From contig NZ_SFCC01000026.1 of the NCBI RefSeq assembly GCF_004214935.1, positions 1 through 58,783 on the forward strand: a stretch of DNA of 58,783 bases, written 5' to 3'. How positions within the stretch are numbered: position 1 is the stretch's first letter; each line of letters starts with the position of its first letter. The translations under genes were made by a program, and so were the position numbers. The notes under the pieces are model-generated. The model was given only the letters and a program-made list of their open reading frames with translations. It had not been told where the DNA came from and searched no databases. Source of the stretch: Amycolatopsis suaedae (GTDB taxonomy: Bacteria; Actinomycetota; Actinomycetes; Mycobacteriales; Pseudonocardiaceae). Below are positions 33,793-41,956 of this stretch, piece by piece.

Positions 33793-35570
33793 TGCTCGCT
33801 CGCGTTGTCCTTGTCGTGCTTACCCGGGATGGCCGCCTCGGTGAGCACCTGGGACGGCGCCTTGGCCTCACCGTGCACCTTCGGCTTGCCGAAGAAGGTG
33901 ATCTCGCCTTCCTTGTGGATGCGTTCGATCATGTGCGGGTAGTGCAGCTCGAACGCGGGCCGCTCGGAGCGGATCCGGGGCAGCTCGGTGAAGTTGTGCC
34001 TTGGCGGCGGGCAGGAGGTCGCCCATTCCAGCGAGTTGCCGTAGCCCCACGGGTCGTCCACGGTGACGATCTCGCCGTACCGGTAGCTCTTGAAGACGTT
34101 CCAGATGAACGGCAGCGTCGAGGCGCCGAGGATGTACGCACCGATGGTGGAGATCATGTTCAGCGTGGTGAAACCGTCGCTGACCAGGTAGTCGGCGTAG
34201 CGGCGCGGCATGCCCTCGGCACCCAGCCAGTGCTGGACGAGGAACGTGCCGTGGAAGCCGATGAACGTGGTCCAGAAGTGGAGCTTCGCCAGCTTCTCGT
34301 CCATCATCCGGCCGGTGATCTTCGGGAACCAGAAGTAGATCCCGGCGAACGTGGCGAACACGATCGTGCCGTAGAGCACGTAGTGAAAGTGCGCCACCAC
34401 GAAGTAGCTGTCCGACACGTGGAAGTCGATGGCGGGCGCGGCCAGCAGGATGCCGGTCAGACCGCCGAAGAGGAACGTGACGATGAACCCGACCGAGAAC
34501 AGCATCGGGGACTCGAAGCTCAGGTTCCCCTTCCACATCGTGCCGATCCAGTTGAAGAACTTGACGCCGGTCGGCACCGCGATCAGGAAGGTCATGAAGG
34601 CGAAGAACGGCAGCAGCACGGCGCCGGTCGCGTACATGTGGTGTGCCCACACCGCCACCGACAGCGCCGCGATGGCCAGCGTCGCCCAGACCAGGCTCTT
34701 GTAGCCGAAGATCGGCTTACGGCTGAAGACCGGGAAGATCTCCGACACGATGCCGAAGAACGGCAGCGCGACGATGTACACCTCGGGATGGCCGAAGAAC
34801 CAGAAGAGGTGTTGCCAGAGGATCACACCGCCGTTGGCGGGATCGAAGACGTGTGCGCCGAGATGCCGGTCCGCGAGCAGGCCCATCAGCGCCGCGGTCA
34901 GGATCGGGAACGCCAGCAGCACCAGGATGCTGGTGATCAGGATGTTCCAGGTGAAGATCGGCATCCGGTACATGGTCATACCGGGCGCGCGCAGGCAGAC
35001 CACGGTCGTGATCATGTTGACCGCACCGAGGATGGTGCCGAGACCGGAGACCACCAGGCCGGAGATCCACAGGTCGGCGCCGACGCCGGGCGAGTGGATG
35101 GCGTCCGACAGCGGCGTGTAGGCGAACCAGCCGAAGTCGGCGGCGCCACCCGGGGTGAGGAACCCGGACATCACGATCAGGCCGCCGAACAGGTACAGCC
35201 AGTACGAGAATGCGTTCAGCCGCGGGAACGCCACATCCGGCGAACCGATCTGCAGCGGCAGGATGAAGTTCGCGAAGCCGAACAGGATCGGCGTCGCGTA
35301 CAGCAGCAGCATCACCGTGCCGTGCATGGTGAAGAGCTGGTTGTACTGCTCCTGCGAGAGGAACTGCTGTCCCGGCCGGGCGAGCTCGCTGCGGATCAGC
35401 ATCGCCATCGCCCCGCCCGCCATGAAGAAGGCGAACGACGTGACGAGGTACATGATGCCGATCTGCTTGTGGTCCGTCGTGCGGAACAACCGCAGCAGGT
35501 ACGAACCCTTCACCGACTCGCGCGCCGGGTACGGGCGCGTGGCGATCGGCTTGGGGGCTACGGCCGTCAC
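33789..35570 (-). CDS. ctaD: Cytochrome c oxidase subunit I (aa3 type)
   Basis: A 593-residue membrane protein with 12 transmembrane helices, the catalytic subunit of the terminal oxidase. Haem and copper ligands are visible: TMHGTVM (haem a), HPEVYIV (CuB His and cross-linked Tyr), WAHHMY (two CuB His) and VVAHFHYVLYG (haem a3/a His). I chose GTG 35570 behind GGAGGCAGGA rather than ATG 35585, which has no ribosome site. The other subunits are not adjacent, usual for actinobacteria. serB is coupled by GTGA. Confidence 0.97.
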   Translation of the reverse strand: MTAVAPKPIATRPYPARESVKGSYLLRLFRTTDHKQIGIMYLVTSFAFFMAGGAMAMLIRSELARPGQQFLSQEQYNQLFTMHGTVMLLLYATPILFGFANFILPLQIGSPDVAFPRLNAFSYWLYLFGGLIVMSGFLTPGGAADFGWFAYTPLSDAIHSPGVGADLWISGLVVSGLGTILGAVNMITTVVCLRAPGMTMYRMPIFTWNILITSILVLLAFPILTAALMGLLADRHLGAHVFDPANGGVILWQHLFWFFGHPEVYIVALPFFGIVSEIFPVFSRKPIFGYKSLVWATLAIAALSVAVWAHHMYATGAVLLPFFAFMTFLIAVPTGVKFFNWIGTMWKGNLSFESPMLFSVGFIVTFLFGGLTGILLAAPAIDFHVSDSYFVVAHFHYVLYGTIVFATFAGIYFWFPKITGRMMDEKLAKLHFWTTFIGFHGTFLVQHWLGAEGMPRRYADYLVSDGFTTLNMISTIGAYILGASTLPFIWNVFKSYRYGEIVTVDDPWGYGNSLEWATSCPPPRHNFTELPRIRSERPAFELHYPHMIERIHKEGEITFFGKPKVHGEAKAPSQVLTEAAIPGKHDKDNASEQ

Positions 35571-35729
35571 TCCTGCCTCCTGCACTGCTCGGGTGACACG
35601 TGTACGGGGATCGTAGCCCGGGCCCTACTGACGGGTGTGCACCGGCTGGCAAGATCGCCCCATGGGTGGGGAAACGACCTGGTCCGACGGGTCACCCCCG
35701 CTGTGAGCCCCTCCGGGACAACCCCGCTG

Positions 35730-35746
35730 ACCAGGCAGAACCTGGT
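35730..35746. terminator. Small hairpin downstream of the alpha/beta hydrolase gene
   Basis: ACCAGG (35730-35735) and CCTGGT (35741-35746) form a perfect 6-bp stem with a 5-base loop, 29 bp beyond the stop of the minus-strand hydrolase gene. There is no U-tract, as usual at high GC. The rest of 35571-35774 holds no gene that I can support. Confidence 0.3.
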
Positions 35747-35774
35747 TCTGTGGCGCTGGGCACATCCCGCGGCG

Positions 35775-36527
35775 TCACCAGCTGTCGTACCAGCGCACGA
35801 TCGCGTCGGCGACGCCGGCCGGGTCGTCCAGCGGGCTCAGGTGCCCGGCCCTCGGCAGCTCGACCAGCCGCGCCTTCGGTAGCGCGTCCGCCATGGCGCG
35901 GGCTTCGGCGGGCGGCGTGATGCCGTCCTCGGCCCCGACCAGGACCAGGGCGGGCACGTCGGCCTCCCGCAGCAGGTCGGTCGAGTCCGGCCGGGCCGCC
36001 ATCGCCCGCTGCGCCCACGCGACCCCGGCGGGCGGCTGCGCGGAGATCCAGCCCCGCAGGTCGTCGACGACGTCCTGGCGGCGGTACAACGTGCCCTTGC
36101 TGACCAGCTTCGACACCATCGAAGGGGCCAGCCACGCCACGCTGCCCGTGCGCTCGGCCCGTTCGGCGACGTTGTGCCGGTTGGCCGCGGCGGCGGGGGC
36201 GTCGGCTGTCGCCTTGGTGTCGATGAACACCAGCCCGCCGATCCGTTCGGGGGCCCGCCGCAGCACCGCCATGGTCAGGTAGCCACCCATGGAGCAGCCG
36301 CCGAGGACGACCTGCTCCAGCTCCAGCTTGTCCAGCAGCGCCACGACGTCGGCCGCCGCGTCGTCGAGACTGGGCTCGCGGTCGGTCTCCGGCATCGGAC
36401 TGCGGCCCAGCCCACGCTGGTCCGGAGTGATCAGCCGGGTCCGGGCGGCCAGCGTCGCGCGTACGCCGTTCCACATGCGCGAGTCGACCGGGAACGCGTG
36501 CAGGAGAACCAGTGGGAGCTCAGCCAT
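35775..36527 (-). CDS. Alpha/beta hydrolase
   Basis: A 250-residue alpha/beta-hydrolase. The nucleophile elbow GCSMGG near residue 78, the oxyanion strand LVLLHAFPVDSRMW, the acid in LVLVGAEDGITPP and the final His in LPRAGHLSPLDDP are all present. A lid region with many Arg/Ala lies between. ATG 36527 gives the family length. It is divergent from an acetyltransferase gene 38 bp away, with no clear promoter boxes. Substrate is unknown. Confidence 0.9.
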   Translation of the reverse strand: MAELPLVLLHAFPVDSRMWNGVRATLAARTRLITPDQRGLGRSPMPETDREPSLDDAAADVVALLDKLELEQVVLGGCSMGGYLTMAVLRRAPERIGGLVFIDTKATADAPAAAANRHNVAERAERTGSVAWLAPSMVSKLVSKGTLYRRQDVVDDLRGWISAQPPAGVAWAQRAMAARPDSTDLLREADVPALVLVGAEDGITPPAEARAMADALPKARLVELPRAGHLSPLDDPAGVADAIVRWYDSW

Positions 36528-36565
36528 ACGAGCATTCTGTCCGACATGGCGGGTACGGTCGCGGA

Positions 36566-37069
36566 GTGACTGTCGATTGGGCTGACATCCGGACCGAACG
36601 GCTGCTGCTGCGGCCCCTGCGGCCGGAGGACCGGGCCGATGTCGTGGAGATCCAGTCGAATCCCGACGCCAACCGCTACAACCCGGACCCGCCGACGCGC
36701 GCGCAGGCGAGCAAGCAGCTGGAGAGCTGGCTGCACCACTGGGACCAGCACGGATTCGGCTACCTCGCCGTGGTGGAGCAGGCAAGCGGCAGGATCATCG
36801 GCGTCGGCGGGGTGCAGCACAAGGTGCTCACCGACGAGAAGGCGCTCAACCTGTACTACCGCTTCCTCCCGGACGCCTGGGGCAAGGGCTACGCCACGGA
36901 AATGGCGAGCGCCGTCGTCGAGTGGGCGGAGCGGGAACTGCCGTGGCCGGTGATCATCACGGTCGCGCTGATCAACAAGCCGTCCCTGCGGGTGGCGGAG
37001 AAACTGGGCTTCGCCAACTACGAGGAGATCGAGTACGAGGGTCTCCCCTCCCGCAACTACCGCCGTTGA
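36566..37069 (+). CDS. GNAT acetyltransferase (RimJ/RimL-like)
   Basis: A 167-residue GNAT-fold enzyme: the start TERLLLRPLRPEDRADVVEI, then YLAVVEQASGRIIGVGGVQ, the acetyl-CoA loop LPDAWGKGYATEMASAVVEWA and the closing INKPSLRVAEKLGFANYEE. It probably acetylates an alpha-amino group or small amine. GTG 36566 was chosen as the first start adjoining the domain. Its last 13 bp overlap the convergent small zinc-protein gene. Confidence 0.9.
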   Translation: MTVDWADIRTERLLLRPLRPEDRADVVEIQSNPDANRYNPDPPTRAQASKQLESWLHHWDQHGFGYLAVVEQASGRIIGVGGVQHKVLTDEKALNLYYRFLPDAWGKGYATEMASAVVEWAERELPWPVIITVALINKPSLRVAEKLGFANYEEIEYEGLPSRNYRR

Positions 37070-37332
37070 GTTCTCCTGTCCCAGCAGCCGCGGTGCCAGT
37101 GCCTGCGGTCGGCCACCGAACCGGTCTCGCCGGCGGGCCAGACGACGACGTGCGGGGTGCCGGGGCGGATCTCGTGGTCGCAGCCCGGGCAGCGGTAGAA
37201 CTTCGTCGCCTGCGCGCCGGGGACCGTGCGTACCAGCCAGTCGCCGTCCCGTGCCGACTCCGCGGTCGCCCAGCCCAGGGACGCCCCCGAGCGGGGCCGC
37301 GGGCCGGGCTGGTGGCGGTTACGGCGTGGCAC
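37057..37332 (-). CDS. Small zinc-binding hypothetical protein
   Basis: A 91-residue basic protein. The N-terminus is Arg/Pro-rich (PRRNRHQPGPRPRSG). The C-terminal half has a probable zinc site with Cys48/Cys51 (YRCPGCDHEI) and the later HWHRGCW. GTG 37332 is the first start that gives this domain. It follows the phosphodiesterase gene by 16 bp. It resembles small actinobacterial proteins annotated as ATP/GTP-binding, a label that the sequence does not support. Confidence 0.75.
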   Translation of the reverse strand: MPRRNRHQPGPRPRSGASLGWATAESARDGDWLVRTVPGAQATKFYRCPGCDHEIRPGTPHVVVWPAGETGSVADRRHWHRGCWDRRTQRR

Positions 37333-37348
37333 GCGGCCACGGTACGGC

Positions 37349-38467
37349 TCAGCCGCGGGCCAGCGCGAGCGGGACCAGCTGCTCCGCGGAGGTGAGCGAA
37401 CCGTGCTGGCCGACCAGCGACGACTCCACCGCCTCGGCCAGCTCCCGCACCATGCCGAACCGGTCGCAGGCGGCCGCGACGACGTCGCCGATCCGCGGCC
37501 GGGCCAGGTCGGACACCGTCGGCCCGAACCACCCGGCCTCGACCGCCTCGTCGCGCGAGCACACCCAGGCTCGCTCGCCCAGTGTCGCCCGCCACGCGGC
37601 GAGGACGTCGGCCTGCGCGCCCGGCTCGGTGTAGACGTGCCGCGCCCGCACCTCGCCGCCGAACGCGCGGACACCGGCTAGCAGGTCCGGGGTGTCGTCG
37701 AGGTCGAGCTTCTCCCCGATCTCCACCATGCCGTGGTCGGCCACGACGGCGAGAAGGCCACCGGGCGGCAAGCCGTCCACAATGGACTCCACGAGCCGGT
37801 CGACGTGCCGCAGCTGCATCCGCCAGGCCGGTGATCCCGGCCCGTACACGTGGCCGAGCTGGTCGAGCTGGCTGTGGTAGGCGTAGCACAGGCTGCGGGG
37901 TTGCCCGAGCGCCCGCAGCACCTCGGCCGCGAGGTCGCCCAGCGCGTAGACGCCCTGGTACCGGCCGCCGCGCAGCACCGCCTGGGTGAGCGCGGTGCGG
38001 GCGTACTCCGCGCCGGACACCACGCTGGTCGTGACACCCGCGGCGGTCGCGCGGGCGAAGGTCGTCGTCAGCGGCTGCGCGTCCTGCGGCGTCAGCAGGC
38101 CCCGCACGTCCGAGCCGTCCTCGTGGCTGCGCCAGCGCAACGCGTTCACCACGCCGACGCCCGGGACCTCGAACGTGTACCCGGTGAAACCGTGCTCGCC
38201 GGACGCCACGCCGGTGCCGATCGCGGCCAGCCCGGCGGCGGTGGTCGACGGGTAGCCCACCCGCAGCGGCCTGCCCGCCAGTTCGGTCAGCACGGGTGCG
38301 TCGGCGGCGTGGTCCCGCAGCAGCTCCCAGCCGAGCCCGTCGACCAGCAGCACGCACACCCGGTCGGCCTCGCCGAGCCCGAGCGTGTCCACCTGCCCCG
38401 GCACGTCCAGCAGCGCCATCGCCGACGGCATCACCTCGGCCAGGTGCGGATACCCGTCCAGCAGCAT
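37349..38467 (-). CDS. Alkaline-phosphatase-superfamily nucleotide pyrophosphatase/phosphodiesterase
   Basis: A 372-residue metal-dependent phosphodiesterase. Metal and nucleophile motifs are LLVDGLGW near residue 42, the Thr nucleophile in YPSTTAAGLAAIGTG, HSQLDQLGHVYGP and VVADHGMVEIG. There is no signal peptide, so it is cytoplasmic. ATG 38467 is chosen; upstream frame is antisense to fmdB. The adjacent short zinc-protein gene follows it, possibly cotranscribed. Substrate is unknown. Confidence 0.88.
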   Translation of the reverse strand: MLLDGYPHLAEVMPSAMALLDVPGQVDTLGLGEADRVCVLLVDGLGWELLRDHAADAPVLTELAGRPLRVGYPSTTAAGLAAIGTGVASGEHGFTGYTFEVPGVGVVNALRWRSHEDGSDVRGLLTPQDAQPLTTTFARATAAGVTTSVVSGAEYARTALTQAVLRGGRYQGVYALGDLAAEVLRALGQPRSLCYAYHSQLDQLGHVYGPGSPAWRMQLRHVDRLVESIVDGLPPGGLLAVVADHGMVEIGEKLDLDDTPDLLAGVRAFGGEVRARHVYTEPGAQADVLAAWRATLGERAWVCSRDEAVEAGWFGPTVSDLARPRIGDVVAAACDRFGMVRELAEAVESSLVGQHGSLTSAEQLVPLALARG

Positions 38468-38499
38468 CCCGTCAGTGTGCCACCGGGGATAATGGCGAC

Positions 38500-38706
38500 A
38501 TGCCGACCTACGCCTACCGCTGCCGGGAATGCACCGAGACCTTCGACCTGGTCCGCCCGATGAGCGAGGCCGGCGAGCCGGCCGTCTGCCCGGACGGGCA
38601 CGCCGACACGGTGAAGCTGCTGAACGCCGTCTCGCTGACCGGTGGCGCGGCGGCACCCGCCCCGTCGGGTGGCGGCGGCTGCTGCGGTGGCGGCTGCTGC
38701 GGCTGA
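38500..38706 (+). CDS. FmdB-family zinc-ribbon protein
   Basis: A 68-residue protein with the FmdB/putative regulatory zinc ribbon: PTYAYRCRECTETFD (Cys8, Cys11) and AVCPDGH (Cys30, His34). A Gly/Ser/Ala linker and a striking Cys-pair tail, CCGGGCCG, follow. Such proteins accompany diverse operons; no specific role is established. The gene ends 15 bp before a double GTGAAGG palindrome. Confidence 0.88.
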   Translation: MPTYAYRCRECTETFDLVRPMSEAGEPAVCPDGHADTVKLLNAVSLTGGAAAPAPSGGGGCCGGGCCG

Positions 38707-38721
38707 CCCGCCCGGAAGCTC

Positions 38722-38768
38722 GTGAAGGCCACCTTCACCACGTCTCACGTAATGAAGGTGGCCTTCAC
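38722..38768. repeat. Back-to-back GTGAAGG palindromes between convergent genes
   Basis: GTGAAGGCCACCTTCAC (38722-38738) and TGAAGGTGGCCTTCA (38753-38767) are inverted copies joined by ACGTCTCACGT, so the whole ~47 bp is a palindrome of palindromes. It sits in the 78-bp gap between the ends of fmdB and the dehydrogenase gene, the right place for a bidirectional terminator. Confidence 0.9.
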
Positions 38769-38784
38769 GTGCTTTGGGCCGGGC

Positions 38785-40554
38785 TCAGGTGTAGTCGTAG
38801 AAGCCCTTGCCGGTCTTGCGGCCCAGCCGTCCGGCCGTCACCAGGTGCTCCAGCAGCGGGGCGGGCCCGAACCCGGCCTCGCGGAACTCCCGGTACAGCG
38901 TGCGCTGGATGGCGAGCGACACGTCCAGGCCGACCACGTCGAGCAGCTCGAACGGTCCCATCGGCAGACCGCAGCCGACCTTCATCGCGGTGTCGATGTC
39001 GGCGGCCTCGGCGTAGTGGGCCTCCAGCATCTTCACCGCGTCGTTGAGGTACGGGAACAGCAGCGCGTTGACGATGAACCCGGCGCGATCGGCACAGTGC
39101 ACCGGGTGCTTGCGCAGCCGCTCGCACACCGCGTGCGCGGTGGCGAGCACCGCCGGCCCGGTCGAGATCGTGCGCACCACCTCGACCAGCTTCATCGCCT
39201 GCGCCGGGTTGAAGAAGTGCAGGCCGACCACGTCCGACGGCCGCGTCGTGGCCGCCGCGCACTCGATCACCGGCAGCGACGACGTCGTGGTCGCCAGCAC
39301 CGCACCGGGCCGCAGGACCCGGTCCAGTTCGGCGAACACCGCCCGCTTCACGCCGAGTTCCTCGGCGACGGCCTCGACCACCAGGTCCGCCCCGGCCAGG
39401 TCGGCGAAGTCCACCACCGGCCGCAGCCGCGCGGCCACTTCCGCGGCGGCCTCCTCGGTGAGCCTGCCCTTGCGCACCGACCGGTCCAGCGACGACCGCA
39501 CCCGGCCGGCGGCCGCCTCGGCCTTCGCCGCGGTGCGGCCCCGCAGCAGGACCTCGAAACCGGCCTTGGCGAACACCTCCGCGATCCCGGTCGCCATCGT
39601 CCCGGTACCCACGACGCCGACCGTCCGGACCTCCCGGGCCGCCGAGGTGTCCACAGTGGACGCCGGGCCGTCGTCGACGACGACCGGCGAGTCCGGCTCC
39701 CGGTAGGTGTAGAAGCCCCGGCCGGACTTCCTGCCGAGCAGGCCCGCCGTGATCATCTGCTTGAGCAGCGGCGCCGGGGCGTGCAGGCGGTTGCGTGACT
39801 GGTGGTACATCGTGTCGAGGATTTCGTACGCGGTGTCCAGCCCGATCAGGTCGAGCAGCGACAGCGGCCCCATCGGGTACCCGCAGCCGAAGCGCATCGC
39901 GGCGTCCAGGTCCTCCCTGGTGGCGTAACGCTGCTCGTACATCGTGACGGCGTGGTTGAGGTAGCCGAACAGCAGCGCGTTGGCGATGAACCCGGCCCGG
40001 TCGCCGATCACCACCGGGGTCTTGCCGAGCTTCTCGGCCAGCGCGACCACGTCCCCGACCACGTCCGGCTCGGTGACGACCGTGCGCACCACCTCGATCA
40101 GCTTCAGCACCGGCGCCGGGTTGAAGAAGTGCAGGCCGACGACCTTGCCCGGGCGCGAGGTGTGCACGCCGATCTCGGTCACCGACAGCGACGACGTGTT
40201 GGAGGCCAGGATCGTGTCGGGCCCGGTGATCCGGTCCAGCTCGGCGAACACCTCGGCCTTGAGGTCCAGGCTCTCCGGGATCGCCTCGATCACCAGGTCG
40301 ACGCCGGCGAGGTCGGCCAGCGACGTGGTGCCGCGAATGCGGCCGAGCAACGCCGCCCGCCCGTCGGCGTCCAGCTTGCCCCTGGCCACGGCCCGCTCCG
40401 TCGAGTGCTCCAGGTGACCGCGCCCGCGGGCCAGGCCGGCGTCGTCCACCTCCACCGCGATCACGTCGAGCCCGCTGCGGGCGAGCACCTCCGCGATGCC
40501 GGCACCCATGGTGCCCAGTCCGATCACGCCAACGCTGGAGAACTCTCGTGCCAC
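38785..40554 (-). CDS. Tandem-domain 3-hydroxyacyl-CoA dehydrogenase
   Basis: A 589-residue protein made of two complete 3-hydroxyacyl-CoA dehydrogenase units. Unit 1 (~7-285) has GLGTMGAGI and VGLHFFNPAPVLKL; unit 2 (~315-589) has GTGTMATGI and VGLHFFNPAQAMKL. Both retain the NAD-binding glycines, the His-Asn region and the C-terminal GYPMGP/GLPMGP domains. It oxidises 3-hydroxyacyl-CoA in beta-oxidation or related butyryl-CoA metabolism. The usual single-unit length is about 285. GTG start at 40554. No thiolase or hydratase is adjacent. Confidence 0.92.
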   Translation of the reverse strand: MAREFSSVGVIGLGTMGAGIAEVLARSGLDVIAVEVDDAGLARGRGHLEHSTERAVARGKLDADGRAALLGRIRGTTSLADLAGVDLVIEAIPESLDLKAEVFAELDRITGPDTILASNTSSLSVTEIGVHTSRPGKVVGLHFFNPAPVLKLIEVVRTVVTEPDVVGDVVALAEKLGKTPVVIGDRAGFIANALLFGYLNHAVTMYEQRYATREDLDAAMRFGCGYPMGPLSLLDLIGLDTAYEILDTMYHQSRNRLHAPAPLLKQMITAGLLGRKSGRGFYTYREPDSPVVVDDGPASTVDTSAAREVRTVGVVGTGTMATGIAEVFAKAGFEVLLRGRTAAKAEAAAGRVRSSLDRSVRKGRLTEEAAAEVAARLRPVVDFADLAGADLVVEAVAEELGVKRAVFAELDRVLRPGAVLATTTSSLPVIECAAATTRPSDVVGLHFFNPAQAMKLVEVVRTISTGPAVLATAHAVCERLRKHPVHCADRAGFIVNALLFPYLNDAVKMLEAHYAEAADIDTAMKVGCGLPMGPFELLDVVGLDVSLAIQRTLYREFREAGFGPAPLLEHLVTAGRLGRKTGKGFYDYT

Positions 40555-40650
40555 GACGGCCTCCGGTGGTTACTCGCCGGTAGTAACCCGTCGATGGTGG
40601 CACGATTTCGCCTGGACCCAGTCCCTGAATCGAATGAGTCCCAGGTCGAA

Positions 40651-41328
40651 TCACTCGTCGAAGTTGCGATTCACCAGTTCGGAGACGCGCCGCAGTGCCT
40701 CCGCGGCCTGTTCGCCGGACGCCCGCACCTCGATCCGGTCGCCCTTACGCGCTCCCAGCGACATCAGCGCGAGCACGCTGTGCGCGTCGGCCTCGTTGTC
40801 ACCCAGCCGGACCCGCACCTCGGCGCCGAGGTCGGTCAGGCTGCGCGCCAGCAGCGCTGCCGGCCGGGCGTGCAGGCCGACGTCGTTGCGCAGCAGCAAC
40901 TCGACGCTCTGCTGCTCACCGGCACCCGGCGCGGCCGCGGCCAGGTCCGGCGGCGCACCGGCCGCCGCGGCTGCCCGCGCCACCGCCTCCAGGTCGTCGC
41001 CGCCCTGCGCTGCGACGGCCGCCGCCACCGCTCCCTCGACCAGCGGCGCGTCCACCACCACGGCCGCGTCCGGGTCGGCCGCCGACTCGACCGCCAGCTC
41101 GGCGGTCATCTGCGCGCTGCCGAGGTCGTAGAGCAGCACCACACCGGCACCGGACTCGGCCCGTTCCATCGCCGTGCGGACGACGTCGAAGTCGGTGCCG
41201 ATGGCACCTTCCTCCAGACCGCCGGCGGCCAGCACGGTGACGTCCGGCGCCATCTGCGCGGCCAGCTCGACGACGCCCTCGGCCAGCTTCGCGCTGTGCG
41301 ACACGATGACGAGCCCCACCCGGCTCAT
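40651..41328 (-). CDS. dhaM: PTS-dependent dihydroxyacetone kinase phosphoryl donor DhaM
   Basis: A 225-residue protein that passes phosphate from PEP:PTS to DhaL-ADP. The EIIA-mannose-like domain has phospho-His11 (LVIVSHSAKLAEGV). An Ala-rich linker (~105-140) joins it to an HPr-like domain with His153 (VGLHARPAALLA) and HSVLALMSLGA. There is no fused enzyme I, so a separate ptsI is needed. The start overlaps the dhaL stop (ATGA). Last gene of dhaKLM. Confidence 0.95.
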   Translation of the reverse strand: MSRVGLVIVSHSAKLAEGVVELAAQMAPDVTVLAAGGLEEGAIGTDFDVVRTAMERAESGAGVVLLYDLGSAQMTAELAVESAADPDAAVVVDAPLVEGAVAAAVAAQGGDDLEAVARAAAAAGAPPDLAAAAPGAGEQQSVELLLRNDVGLHARPAALLARSLTDLGAEVRVRLGDNEADAHSVLALMSLGARKGDRIEVRASGEQAAEALRRVSELVNRNFDE

Positions 41329-41954
41329 CGTGCCGCCTCGGCGAACGCGCGCAGCAGCAGCGCGGTGGACCGCGCGCCGGGGTCGAGATGGCCGACGCTG
41401 CGCTCACCCAGGTACGACGCCCTGCCCTTGCGGGCCACCATGTCCACAGTGGACTCGGCACCGACGTCGGCCGCGTCCGCGGCGGCCAGCAGCACGGCGG
41501 CGACGTCGCCACCGGCGGCGGCCTTCTCCTCCGCGGCCGCCACGGCCGGGGTGAACGCGTCCACCATGGTGGCGTCGCCGGTCTCTGCCTTGCCCCGCGC
41601 CCGCACGCCCTCCAGCCCCGCCCGCAGGGCGAGGACGACGGCTTCCGCGTCCAGCTCGGCCCGGTCGCCCAGGGTCGTCGACGCCCGCAGGAACGCCGTG
41701 CCGTACAACGGTCCCGCCGCGCCGCCCACCTTGGAGATCAACGTCGTCGCCACGGTCTTCAGCACCCCGCCCGGCGTGCCGGGCACCGCCTCGTCCAGCG
41801 CCGCGACCACCGCGGTGAAGCCGCGGTTGAGGTTCTCCCCGTGGTCGGCGTCGCCGATGGCCCGGTCGAGGTCGATCAGCTCCACGCGGTGGTCGGCCAC
41901 GATCGCGGCCGCGCCACGGACCGCCTCGGCGACACCGTCCGCCGTGCACGCCAT
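41325..41954 (-). CDS. dhaL: Dihydroxyacetone kinase ADP-binding subunit DhaL
   Basis: A 209-residue all-helical subunit holding the tightly bound ADP/ATP that is rephosphorylated by DhaM. Metal ligands lie in LDRAIGDADHGENLNRGF, followed by KTVATTLISKVGGAAGPLYGTAF and the C-terminal RSVGHLDPGARSTALLL. ATG 41954 lies 2 bp after the dhaK stop. It acts with DhaK in the cytoplasm to make dihydroxyacetone phosphate. Confidence 0.95.
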   Translation of the reverse strand: MACTADGVAEAVRGAAAIVADHRVELIDLDRAIGDADHGENLNRGFTAVVAALDEAVPGTPGGVLKTVATTLISKVGGAAGPLYGTAFLRASTTLGDRAELDAEAVVLALRAGLEGVRARGKAETGDATMVDAFTPAVAAAEEKAAAGGDVAAVLLAAADAADVGAESTVDMVARKGRASYLGERSVGHLDPGARSTALLLRAFAEAAR

Positions 41955-41956
41955 CG

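Noticed and set aside
35661..35705. 14-codon open frame MGGETTWSDGSPPL upstream of ctaD, considered as a leader peptide or RiPP precursor
   Set aside because: It points away from ctaD, has no ribosome site, no recognisable core or leader motif and no modification enzyme nearby.
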